Shown: in pieces, positions 29,277 through 40,600 of the stretch
Numbering within the stretch: the first letter of the stretch is position 1
Layout of the letters: each line of letters opens with the position of its first letter
Source of the DNA: Pycnopodia helianthoides
Lineage: Eukaryota; Echinodermata; Asteroidea; Forcipulatida; Asteriidae
Reading direction: 5' to 3'
Length of the DNA stretch: 64,000 nucleotides
Assembly (NCBI GenBank): GCA_032158295.1
Contig: CM063262.1
Coordinates: 3,071,394 to 3,135,393 of the forward strand
Made by a program: the position numbers and the translations under genes
Notes under the pieces: model-generated
Database searches by the model: none
Seen by the model: the letters and a program-made list of their open reading frames with translations, nothing else
Told to the model about the DNA's origin: nothing

Positions 29277-31864
29277 CTTTGCAACCTCAAGAGATTAGTA
29301 GTACAAAAAAAACCAGCGTCACTCCTTCCAAAGGAATGACCGCAGAAAAACAGAAATTGTCTTTATCTCCCTGAGAACTCCGTGAAAAATTGATTGTGTC
29401 CAGCAAGAAATTGTTGACTCCGTAAATAAAGGAAAAAGGCAGGACGGTAACGTCTGCCTCTCTTAAAGAATCTATTAAAAGAGTTTTTCTTTGGCAAATA
29501 TACAAATATACAATTTACATTATATATAAACAATAATCTTTTGTATTTTATATAACTGGTCACTTCTCACAGAAGTAAAAAATCCTGTACAAGTTCAGGT
29601 ATAATGTACATCCACTCTTTGCAAGAGCGGGTATTAAGAACGACGACAAGCAGGATCCAATCTTTTTTTATGTCCGCTGCATTGTTACGTCGCAAGAAGT
29701 TTTTATTCAGCTGGGAAGAACTATCAAGTGCTAGAAATTCCGGCACAAGTTCGGGGCAGTGGAAACAACAAAAATCGTATTTGATCGTCACGGATGACAC
29801 GTAATTGTTTTTAATCAGATCGCGCACCAAATACAATCGTAGAATCGTCACAAACTTCAGTCACTCCAAGAGAGAGCGTCAACAGATGACCAATTGCTTT
29901 CCTGTTGAAAAAACAAGACAAAGAAACCATATTTATTTGAAAGTCAAGTCAAACACATTGGAACTGTATGTTCTTCTCCCCTGGACAACTTCAAAGTCTT
30001 CAAAGTATTTGGCTGATGTGGTGAATTTTTGGCCAATATGCAATTTGTTTTAAATATTATCAACATGCCCCACTAATAACGATGTAGAACAGTTTGTGAC
30101 ACTCATCTATGTTGGCTTCTGTCATGCAAAAGTGTTGGCGACTCAACTGTTGTACTGTGGTCTTCATGCCCCCCCCCCCCTAGGTAAAAGTTAGGGGATT
30201 TTCTGTTCCGTTTAAGTGTATTGGTACATGAAAACCACTTAAAGGGGCACTGTCATCGTGATTATAGTCTGCTTGCTGGACATGGAAACATTGATGAACT
30301 TTCTCGCAGTTACTGCATGCCTGCGCACTGACCGTCACATCACAAACAAACACCGAGGGCGCCGTCATTATTATCGCCAGGATGTGCAGTAACTGGGTGA
30401 GTGAGAGTTCAGAATTTTTTTTGCTGTCATCTTTGACGAAGTGCCCCATTAAGTTTAATTCACAAACACTTTCGTTTCATTATAAAAAATAATAAATATG
30501 CAAAGTCTCGTTCCGGGGCAGATTGTTGCCATCTGCATTGCACTCAAATTGTAAATTTACGCCTAGAATATATATTTTTTCAATGCATTACGAAAGGTTT
30601 CACAAATTTTGACACCAAACTTTTAAAAAATAAAACCTCGTCCATTTCCACAATAATCAATTTGTAAATGTAATACTTTTTTTAACTGGTCTGCTTAGTT
30701 TGGAAATGTTTCCTCTCAATTCAGGGCCCATCATGACCCAGGACCGTGACAGGTCATCAGGGTCAGCAGGGGCAAAAATAACATTTGTCTGGAGGAACCA
30801 AAAACGTCAATACTTAAGTGAACATTCCGTTTACAAACATGACATAATAATGATTTAGTGACGCAGTAGGCATGCTAAAAAGTGCTACTGCTAGCAGTAG
30901 CACTGTCAGTGGCAGTGCTGCATGCAATTCTGAGCCTGCTGCCCTTTCATCAACAAGTTCACTGTTCAAAATACCTCGCCACTTCTTGCCCTTCCAAACG
31001 CCCAACCTCATGCAATAGTTAATCACCATTACCCAAATATTCTCTTTACAAATATTTGAAGCATATAATGTAGTATTTTTGTATCCATCCACACGAATAT
31101 TAAGTTATCTTTTGAAAGTCAAATCCAACCTAACATGGCAAATGCAACAAAGCCAATACGTGCGATCCTGCATTCACACAAGATAGTACACATTACATGG
31201 GGGTTCTTTAAATTCGGAACGTAGATTTTAAGTGAATTTTTGGAACACTTATTAAATAGTACTGCTGTTAAAATTTATCCCAGAATAAAACAAATTCCTT
31301 CAAGTATAGAAAGACATCAGAACATCAGTTGAAACTACATGGCTTTGCAGGATGGAGAGAGATTAATTTACCTGTTCACTCGAAGGACTCGCAGGGTCAA
31401 AATGGCCGTCAGCGCTATTAAGCATTCGGTTGTTCGATAAACGAGTATCGAACCGACGTACGAGACTTCGCTTTCAAAACACGCACGCTCCGATCATCAG
31501 GGACAAAATTATGAATATCGATTAGGTTAACGAGTTTAAATGTCAGCTTAAAAAAATATCCCGAAGTTACCCGAACCCATTTTCCCGACCAAAGGTTGAA
31601 GTCTTAATAATGTTCAAGTTATTTGATACATTTTGAAAATAAAAATGCTTTCCGGCCTATAAAAGGTTCATTTTTTAAATAAGGAAAATAAAAGAAATGA
31701 GTCATTTAAAGTTCACTCGACGCTCGGCTGGGGTCAAAGTTGACCAGACTGGTTCCAAGCCCTATTATTACAACCAAACAAAGAAGTCAAGGCACCTGAA
31801 GATATTATGGAAAGGTCAAACACGCACAAACACACGACGGACGCATGAAGTAGAGAGAATCATC
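29277..31864. other. Divergent intergenic region between DDX6 and UFC1
   Basis: The two genes are transcribed away from each other across ~2.6 kb, which must contain both promoters and the 5' leaders. No TATA box in a convincing position was found. A GCAGTAGCACTGTCAGTGGCAGTGC stretch near 30890-30920 and a poly-C run at 30171-30180 are the only standouts. Confidence 0.5.
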
Positions 31865-34800
31865 ATGGTGGATGCTGCCACTCGAAAAACACTAAGTAAC
31901 CTACCGTTACTTAAAACAAAAGCAGGTCCTAGGGATAAAGACCTTTGGCCGTCAAGACTGAAGGAAGAATATCAAGCATTAATTCAGGTTTGTAAAAATA
32001 ATGTCTATTTCACCAGCTCTCTTTTTAAAATGATAAATAACTCGCCAGATGGCATGAACAGCACTGCAGATAATTAAAACAATTGGGGGCGGGGTCATTA
32101 TTTTATTAAAAAGGGATGGGAGGGAGTCTAATTGTTTTAGTTGGAATAAATAACTTTATGAATTTTAACGTGTTCAATAGAAAAGTAAAAAAGACTTGAA
32201 CAGTAACTATCTCCCAACATCTTATTAAATTGAAAATTTAATCCCAAAACATAAAAAGCTGTCTTAAAAAAATACATAGAAAACTCTGGTATTTTATTTT
32301 TAATCTGCTACGGTTTTTGCAACTTTAATTAAAATTATAATAAACATGGGCATTAATTTGTTTTGTTGCTGCTGTTATGTAATGCATTACAGTCACCATT
32401 CTAGAGAGACTACCGGACTGGTACACAAACTTGTACAGTAAGTTCTGGCAGTGTATATTTTGCCGGCACTGGCTTCCTTTAAAATGTTTAGTAAGCTATA
32501 TTAAGCCAGTAAATCAAGAAGCACCCTCTTTGATGCAGGATTTGTCGTCCACAGCCTCAGTCATAGCCAAGAAGAAAATATGAATACATTATTGATTTAC
32601 ATGTATTATTAAAAAGTGACTCAGAAATAGTCATACTTAGTATTTAGTATTCCCTTTTATTCTGTTTTGTGGCTCCCGATGCTTGTTTTATTTTTTTGTA
32701 AGCGAAATAAAGTCTGAAATTGTAAATGATCGGATTTTCATTTTGTGAATAAGACGTAAAAATTAAAATGAAGGCGCGGAACCAGATAAAAACACTTAAA
32801 AAAAACAGTCAAGTCCTGCACATTTTCTGTGCCGTTCCGGCTTTATATCACTAAGAAAGCCATCACACAATATATCCAAAGCAACTTTTATAGAAAATTT
32901 GTTGAAGTAATGTTTACATATTTGTTCTTGTTTACTTCTTTTTTTTCAGTATGTAAATAACAACAAGGAGTCGGATAATGACTGGTTCCGGCTTGAATCT
33001 AACAAGGACGGTACTCGATGGTTTGGTAAATGCTGGTACATACATGAACTTCTCAAGTATGAGTTCGACATAGAGTTTGATGTAAGTATAGCTGAGGATA
33101 CTTTATTCTGGGCCCAATTTCATAGAGCTGCTTAAAGCACTAAAAGTAGCCAAGCACAACAAAATTATGCTTACCAGAATAAGGTTTACCAGTCAATGTG
33201 CCATTTCACATGTACAATCTGTGACTGGTATCCTGCCTTATTTTGCTCAGCAGAAAAGTTTATAGCAATATTTGCTGCTTAAGCAGCTCTTTGAAATTGG
33301 GCCCTGGTCTGGTACAGTTAAGTGTCAAAGTGAAATTATGCAATCACTGTCACTGTCAGTTGACACAACCTTGTTCCCAGTGGTGTACAATCTCGCCATG
33401 CATTTTTTCCTCCGGAATGCCTTGCTTGATCAAACCCCTGGAAGTGTGATTTTAAAATCTCCAAATATACTGGATATTTTAATTTGGTCCTGCGGTTGAT
33501 CCACTTTAAATGGTCACAGCTTCCTCAAAAAGCATCAAGTCATAGAGCAACTGGTCCCCCCTCATTCTTTGATCTTGTGAACTGTGTAAATTGTAAGCAG
33601 TTTAGGGTGACCGTGTAGATAACGAGATTCATTTGAAGTGCATTGCATAAAATACTTGCATTTTGACAAGTGCGTAACAAGCGCTCAAAGACAGTTTTTA
33701 ACAAGCATGTGCGCAGAGCAGTCATTTTTATTAGCCAATCAGCGTTTTTTTTTCAGTGCTTCCCTTCCAGGGGTAAGTGTCGAGAGGTATCGATAGGGGG
33801 CGCTGCCCATGGTAGGGAGGCTGCAGTTGACAGTTACCGATGTTGAAGATGGATGTTGGAAAGTTCCTTGCATACATAACACGTCATGGGACTTTCAAAT
33901 ATTTATGGGAGTACCTTTTAAAAACAGAGCCGACTGGTTTATTTTTTAATGTAATTCGGTTTGTGTTAACACCCTACTTTCCTGTGTAGATTTTGTTCTT
34001 TAGAGAACTTGTCTTACTGTTATTTTGTTACTACTTCTGCAGAGTAGATTTTCAGAATGTTAATTTTTTTCCCTCCTAGATTCCAGTGACGTATCCTCAA
34101 ACTGCCCCGGAAATTGCACTCCCAGAGTTAGACGGAAAAACAGCCAAGATGTACAGAGGGGGTAAAATCTGTCTAACGGATCATTTTAAGCCCCTCTGGG
34201 CAAAGAATGTCCCAAAGTTTGGCATTGGCCATGCCATGGCACTTGGGGTAAGTTGGTAGTAGTAAAGGCAAGTTGTTAATTTGCAATCAAAATGTTTTCG
34301 ATGAAGTTGCACCATTTATGAGAATGGAATGCATCAAAAATAGTATGGTACACTGAGGGAAGCAAGGGCATTTTCTTTGGGAATAATAATAATCATTGTT
34401 ATTATTATTTTTTTTTTATTATTTAAAAAAAAATTGGTGGAGCTGAGAGTTGACATTGACATTGTTTCCATATTCTTTCAAAAAAAAATGACACAAAGTG
34501 CAAGTCTCCAGGATCAGGCTTGATGCTTCATTCTTGAAAGGGCAAGGGAGCTAAGGCATTCTCTCCTTTGTAAAGAGCACCTCTGTGAGGAAGTTGTGTA
34601 CATTTCTATTGGAACGTTTCAAGGGGCACCAGGCAATGACTAGGGGCATGAAGGCAATTGCCTCCGTGACGTATCAGGCCTGCATTATAATGTAAAAACA
34701 TTATAATGTAAAAACCAACAATTGTTTTGTCAAATTTCAGTACATTTGACACAAACGAGATGAATTTTCAGTTCACCATACGAGTTTTGAGTTTTAGTCT

Positions 34801-35027
34801 AGTTGATTTAATCCTTCATTTGCTGACCGAGGAACAACATCTTCTACAGGGGATGAGACCTCCATCTTTTTTTCCCAAAAATGTTTAATATCTTTAAGTT
34901 CCGCCATAAAGTCAGTTCTTTCCTTTATTTTCAGCTCGGTCCCTGGCTAGCCGTTGAAATCCCAGATCTGGTCAGTAAATCCGTAATATCATACAAGGAG
35001 AAGACAGAAGAGGCAGCCAGTAAATGA
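31865..35027 (+). CDS. UFC1: UFC1, UFM1-conjugating E2 enzyme, complete (171 aa, four exons)
   Basis: Exons 31865-31987, 32950-33081, 34080-34247 and 34935-35027 total 516 nt including TGA; every intron is GT-AG and phase 0. UFC1 receives UFM1 from the E1 UBA5 as a thioester and passes it to the UFL1 ligase at the ER, in ribosome quality control and ER homeostasis. The active-site Cys falls at residue 116 in [12 protein letters not shown], the same position as in the human enzyme. The rest tracks the family along its length: [70 protein letters not shown] and [12 protein letters not shown]. Length is close to the human 167 aa, with a slightly different charged C-terminus. I chose the ATG at 31865 because it aligns with the family start; an in-frame ATG exists upstream at 31697. 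Confidence 0.97.
33110..33304. repeat. GGGCCC-type element, copy 8 (well preserved), in UFC1 intron 2
   Basis: GGGCCCAATTTCATAGAGCT and GCAGCTCTTTGAAATTGGGC are the inverted ends. The interior GTAGCCAAGCACAACAAAAT, CCAGAATAAGGTTTACCAGT and CTGTGACTGGTATCCTGCC is close to consensus. Confidence 0.9.
34537..34682 (-). repeat. AGGCCTGGAA-type repeat in UFC1 intron 3
   Basis: GAAAGGGCAAGGGAGCTAAG through TCTATTGGAACGTTTCAAGG and GGCAATTGCCTCCGTGACG to TCAGGCCTG is colinear with 36404-36550. Confidence 0.75.
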
Positions 35028-35151
35028 GCAGAGACCACTATTAGAATTTTTTAACTTCTAGGATATTACTCAAATAATAGTTAGTTTTAAATTATTCTCC
35101 TTCTTGGCCATCTGGGCCTGATATTACCTAGAGTTGCTTAGAAACCCTTAA

Positions 35152-35482
35152 AGGTATTGTACACTTTTGGTAACAGCTCAAAATCAGTGTCCACATTTTG
35201 TGTGGTTAAATGCATGAACAAACTAACCTGTGAAAGTTTGAGCTCAATTGGTCATCGAGGTCACAAGAAAATAGTGAAAAGAGATCTTATGTGTTTTCTG
35301 TTTTTTTCAAATTATCGCGCGCGATAATTACTATTGTTTTACTCGTTTCTCAGAAACAATAGCATTTAAGGCAGAAATATTTTAAGGAACCCTTTCTACC
35401 ATTACTTACTTTAAATCATGTAAGTTATGTGTGAATCTCTGAACATTGTGTTTTTCGATCTTACCAATAGTGTACAGGGCCT
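35152..35482. repeat. TTAA-flanked MITE-like element with 20-bp central palindrome
   Basis: The element begins AGGTATTGTACACTTTTGGT and ends ACCAATAGTGTACAGGGCCT, an imperfect inverted repeat, with TTAA directly on both sides (35148-35151 and 35483-35486). The centre has the perfect palindrome AATTATCGCGCGCGATAATT at 35310-35329. Confidence 0.85.
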
Positions 35483-35509
35483 TTAAGTGAACTCTGGTAA
35501 CACTAAGTC

Positions 35510-35632
35510 AGGGCACATTTTTTAAAATTTATTCCACTGTTTTCTCAAAAATGCAATGCACTGATAAGCATAATTGTTTTAAACTCAGTTACTTTTGTGC
35601 TTAAGTAGCTTTTATGAAAATGGGCTCTGGTC
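35510..35632. repeat. GGGCCC-type element relic
   Basis: The right half is recognisable (TACTTTTGTGCTTAAGTAGC then TTTTATGAAAATGGGC); the left half is reduced to CAGGGCACATTTT. Confidence 0.55.
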
Positions 35633-36099
35633 TGGGGTCATCTTCCATTGTTAATGTCACTTTGACCACTTTGGGCACATTTTCCAAATTCTAGCCAACT
35701 TGCATTTCCGAGAGTCACCCATTGTATTGTTACTGGCTGCATGTAAAACATCAGTACTTTGTACAACTCTTCTGCTCCCTGAAGCATGGTCTGTCTGTTA
35801 GTATTAGAGAAGTTTGTGTGCCAGGCTTGTACTTCCAGCCAAGACCACACAGACTTGTAGGATTTGTGGGTTTGCATCAAGGAATATTTTTATATCACCA
35901 TACTCCCAGAAATGGGATTTTGATTGATTTACATTTTTTCACCACAATTTTTCCAGCAAGAAAATGTCTGGAAAGTAATAAGAAATGTAGTATAAGAAAT
36001 TTGAAAACCATTTGGGGAGTGGAATTATATGTAGGTATCATCTTGTGGCTGCTAATGGGCATTTTGGTACAAGTCGCTTGCGGCTGCTTTGGTCTCTGA

Positions 36100-36369
36100 A
36101 GCCCTTTTCACACTACAGAGCCAATTCCCAGGAAATAAAACCCCAGGTAATTCCTGGGGGTTTTTAACCCCACCGCCATCCCACGTTTGTTTCACACTCA
36201 TTGCAATTCACCAAGGGAAGAATGAACACTGGGTATGCTAACCCCAGGGTCTCTCAACCCTACTCCCAAGCAGGGGTAATTAATTCCCTAAAACATTTGC
36301 AATTTGTGAAAAGGTCAACCAAACTTTCCTGGGAATTTCAAGGGAAATACGTCCAGTGTGAACGGGGCT
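36100..36369. repeat. MITE-like element, AGCCC-TTTTCACACT ends
   Basis: The left end AGCCCTTTTCACACTACAGA pairs with the right end TCCAGTGTGAACGGGGCT. Interior CCCCAGGTAATTCCTGGGG is a further small palindrome. Confidence 0.75.
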
Positions 36370-36403
36370 GTAAGGGTTAACTATTAACAAGCAAGACAAC
36401 AAC

Positions 36404-36550
36404 AGGCCTGGAATTTCATCTTTGAGAGGCCAAGGCCATTTTCTGTTTGCAAAGGGGACTTCTATTGGAAATAAGTCTTTGGGAAACTTTTTAAGGGGCA
36501 CCAAGGCCAAGACCAGGATCAACGGAGGCCTCCGTGAAGTTCCAGGCCTG
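36404..36550 (+). repeat. AGGCCTGGAA-type repeat
   Basis: It runs from AGGCCTGGAATTTCATCTTT to GTGAAGTTCCAGGCCTG, with inverted ends CAGGCCTGGAA, and is the cleanest copy of the family in the window. Confidence 0.85.
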
Positions 36551-37384
36551 CCACAAAATCATTCCAGAATAAGACATGCAGCCCACTCTTAATGAAGTAA
36601 TGTTAAATTTCCATTCCACGCAAGCCTACTTTATTTTCTTTCTGGCCGTCTCACTTTTCTGTTGGAAACACAATGTATATTTGATGGGAAAAAAACAAAA
36701 AAATAAATCAATAATAAATGTATACATGGAAAGCAATCATGACTTTGTCTACTTCTTGTGGTGTTATTTCTCTACAACTACATGTACATGTAGCTCAAAC
36801 TAGCTCCAAATGGTTAAAGGTAGCCCCAAATAAAATTGTGTAATTTTATTTTTCAAAAGCCTACTTGTCATAAAGATGGTAACGGTAGTAAGCAACCTGT
36901 GAAGTTATTTTGTCTGAAGTGCCCCTGTTGATTAGAAGTCGTTAAAGTATGTCAACAAATTTGAATTTCCAAGGATTGCCTAAAGGCAAGTTTGTGATTG
37001 CTACGGCCAGAGATGCTTTGGGTACCCGCTGTTGCTTCGCTAAACCTGGACGGTTCAACATGCTTACTATGATAGTTTTCCCTATTTCTAAGCAAGTAGT
37101 AACTGTATTCAACTGAACCTTTCACAGGTGGCTTTTATTGTATCCTTGATAATAAATCAGCAATCTGTTGACAAAAAAACAAACAACGACCCTACTTTTA
37201 AGCAACTGAAATTAGGTTAAACATTGAAATAGAACCATGGAGAGGGCAACAAAGTTCAATTGTCGTCTGCTGTGCAAGCCCTCTATGTCGGCCGTGGACA
37301 TGGGAAATCAACACCATAATGTATTTACAAATTAACAGCGAATCGTCTCTGAACATTGCTAAAAAGCAGTTTCCTTTTCTCCAT

Positions 37385-37612
37385 GGGGCCAGTTTCTTAG
37401 AGTTGCTTGACCAGCTTTGTGCTTAATGTGTGATTTCCATTTGATAGTGCAGCAAACAGTAAGCTCTGGAGAGCACATGCTGCCCTTTCCGGCGCTTACT
37501 GGAAGCAAACAAATGATGTTAAATATGCTCTCACACTTAGGCAAATTTTTCTGCTATAGTTAATAGCATAAAAAATTTGCACACCATTAGCAGCTCTATG
37601 AAATTGGCGCCC
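37385..37612. repeat. GGGCCC-type element, copy 9, immediately after the TBRG1-like stop codon
   Basis: GGGGCCAGTTTCTTAGAGTT and AGCAGCTCTATGAAATTGGC are the ends. It starts 12 bp beyond the stop codon at 37625, so the mature 3' UTR would include the whole palindrome. Confidence 0.8.
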
Positions 37613-37624
37613 GTAGTGCATCTC

Positions 37625-40600
37625 TTAAGAAGTCTGCTTATCTCCTTGTAGTGAATCTGTTTTAGCCACAGCCGCTCCACTTCCTGGTTTAGACCTAGTC
37701 TGCATCTGATTGGGCAAGTTGGACCGAGTCTGCACCCTTGTTGCTTGTTGATCAGGTTTAGCCTTAACCGGGGTTGACAAATCCGGTTTACCCTTAGTTA
37801 CAGTCACCACAGCCGGTTTAGACCTTGTCTGGATGGTGCTCGGTTTAGTTTCAACTTGGGTTGATAAACTAGGTTTAGACCTGGTTTGCATAATGCTCAA
37901 CGCGGGAGGTGGTGGTGGTGGAGGTGGTGGTAGGAGTACTGGGCTCGGTTTGACCTTTGTGCTGGTGTCGCTGGGGGGGTCGGTCTTGGTGACGCTGGTC
38001 AGCAGATAGCGTAAGCCGCTTTCAAAGGGTGCTGCAGGGTATTGTGGGTCTTCGGCTATGCTGACTGGAGTGTCCGTTAAGTCGGGTGCCGCTTTTGTAG
38101 CTGTTAGATTATCAAAATGAAGAATAAAATACAAGATGAATCGATGTAAAATCATCTCAGATCTATATGTCAATGTCGGTACCTATCTAGTAATTTTCTG
38201 AGGTTTTTCCATGAACAACTCTCAATGACAAAGTACATGAAATAGTTTCAATCTGAAAGCTCAGTGATTGTTCAACTTATTTTGATTCTGGTATTGTAAA
38301 ATAAATGATGGTCCGGTAAAAATGTTGAGCTATAAGTCCTGCAGTCTTGTGGATTTCCCCCCAAATTCAAGCCCTGGCTACTACATGTGTAAGAGTTTAT
38401 TTTACACTAGAAATTACATCTTTAAACATTTCAAAATACTTCCCCAAACCTGTTACAATAGACCTTTCTGTTGTTGATAAACAAAGCGCTCTGGTTGGCA
38501 TGGACGGCCAAATGTTAGCAAAACAATCAATGTGTTAACAGATTTTAAAACGTAACCAAATTCAGTATGTCTGCAAACTTTCATTAAAAAAATATATATC
38601 CCATGATTGGTTGCTTTATTTCCGACAAACATCCTAACACCATTTTTGAATGTTTGTGTAACATTGTTACAAACTGTGGCTATCTGTTTTTGCTTTGCAT
38701 TTATGGCTTCCCATAGTTTTCCAACCTTGCTTGGCAAAAACTCGGGCTGTGACAGAGCAATGGAAAGGTCTATAACACAATTTCTAGTTCATACCTGCAC
38801 TTTTGTTGTTCTCCATATCGCCACAACCTCCATCCCGACGGTTCTTCTTCCCAGGGTCTTTGGTCTTGTGCTTTGAGTGAACCTCCCCCAGGTCCAGCGA
38901 TCTGGTCGTCGTGAACTTCATCCACTTGTACTTGGTGCACTTCCTCGCGCCCGGTGAGCTCTGGATGAGGTTTTGAATCGTGGGGTGGGTGAGACCAAAG
39001 AAGTCCGTTCCTTTTCCTTTAGCGCTTGGGATCTCTTTGCCCCTGATTTGAAAAAAAAAAATAGTATAAAGATCTTCACAAACAAACCAGAGGTTTCGCT
39101 CCAACTCAAACTCGGCCGAAGTAACTAAATTCACTCGGCAACATTTTGGTCATATTTCCTGTCTGCATTAGTAATAATGAATAACCATACAGACAAGGCA
39201 CCAGACTGCTTTTCCCTTCCAGCCTCAGTTTGGATACACTGAACTGAATGACAGAAGGTCAAGATGGCCGCATTGTGATAAAAATTGTTCCCGTCTCGTT
39301 CGACTCACCCGTAGGTGTTAATCTCATCCAGTAAGTTATTATGACATTCGGTCGGCGACAGACCGACGAACGGATGCTCCGCTTCATCCTCTGCGACAAT
39401 CTCGAACTGAGGATGAGAACAAGATAAACATTATTATTATTATAATTATTATTTTATTCCACCAAAACAGCACAAAATTAACGAGGAACAACAGTACAAA
39501 AATCACACCCTGTCAGAACACTACCCACACTTGATCAACGTCAGGTACAATGATTTGCCTGGTCAAAAGTAAACACTCATTTCTCAGACTTTAGACAATG
39601 TAATACTACTTGGGCTTTTTCCACACTTAGGCCTTGGCTCCATCAAAAATCTTGCATTTGGTGCTTGATATGTGGCATGGCGTACCCTCCCCCACCCTAT
39701 TGTGTCTTTGTTGTGTGCTTGGAATCTCAGGAATTCTTTAGAGGATTTTAGAGGGGTTACTTCTGTACAAGAGGAAAATAGTGTGTTAAAGTCTGGGAAC
39801 AAACAATGGGGGGGGGGGGGTATCCGCTGCCCCATATCGGCCATGGTATACAAATTTTGCAGCAGTGTGCATTTTGCGTGGTGCTTCACCAGTAGCCCAA
39901 AGCTCTCTCAAGAACCGTGGGCAAGTTGAGCCTTTTGCTTTGTATACGGTTACAAAAGATTAGAAAGTAAGAATCCTGCTACAGACAACTTTGTAAGCAG
40001 ATAAGGTCCGCTTATGTTTATTTGAAGCAGGACCCTGGCCTCAGCCTCAAAGCAAGTCGCCAATCAGGGACGAGCCTTACACTCACCCTCGGTGAGAGTC
40101 CAGCATCCAACACCTTACAGGTATACAGGCATTTGTTACTCGGATCTTTAGCGCTGGTGTACATTCGGCTGCTACAGAATCCTGTCGGATAGATGCAGTG
40201 TTCATCGTGGTAGTCGGATCGATCGGTCACGATCTGACCCAGGCTGTGGACTGTCAGACTGCTCAGTTTGATCGGGAAGATCGGCTTGCCTGTACGTTCA
40301 TAAAACGAGAGAAAATACCGGAGAAGGTTAAATCAATATGCAGCTTCAATATTCTTCAACAAGAATGTCTAGATTTTAAGTGGTACTTTTGAAGAGCCAA
40401 GATAAGGAATGCCGAGTGCCATTTACCCAAGGGTGAAGAGAAGCAACTATAGTTAAGTGTCTTGCTTAAGGACACAAGTGTCATGACCGGGGTTCGAACC
40501 CACACCCTGATGACTCAGCCACCAGAACTTGAGTCCGATGCTCTAAACTGCTCGGCCACGACATGCCATTGATGGCTCAATACTGGGTGGCATGGTAAAG

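Larger units (their letters stand above)
35028..37624. other. Convergent region between UFC1 and the TBRG1-like gene
   Basis: Both genes end here. It holds a TTAA-flanked element (35152-35482), a GGGCCC relic (35510-35632), an inverted-end element (36100-36369), an AGGCCTGGAA repeat (36404-36550) and a GGGCCC-type copy (37385-37612). A minus-strand AATAAA at 37134-37139 is a candidate poly(A) signal for the TBRG1-like gene, about 490 nt past its stop. The long plus-strand frame at 35722-36099 shows no family resemblance. Confidence 0.5.

Noticed and set aside
31697..31987. Start of UFC1 at the upstream ATG (31697)
   Set aside because: Family alignment places the start at 31865, which puts the catalytic Cys at residue 116; the extension has no counterpart.
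35722..36099. 125-codon plus-strand frame downstream of UFC1
   Set aside because: It resembles no family, lies in the likely UFC1 3' UTR, and its hydrophobic stretches look random.
40480..40562. Functional tRNA-Leu gene
   Set aside because: The T stem is imperfect, and the sequence runs directly into a SINE-type tail with no Pol III T-run terminator.
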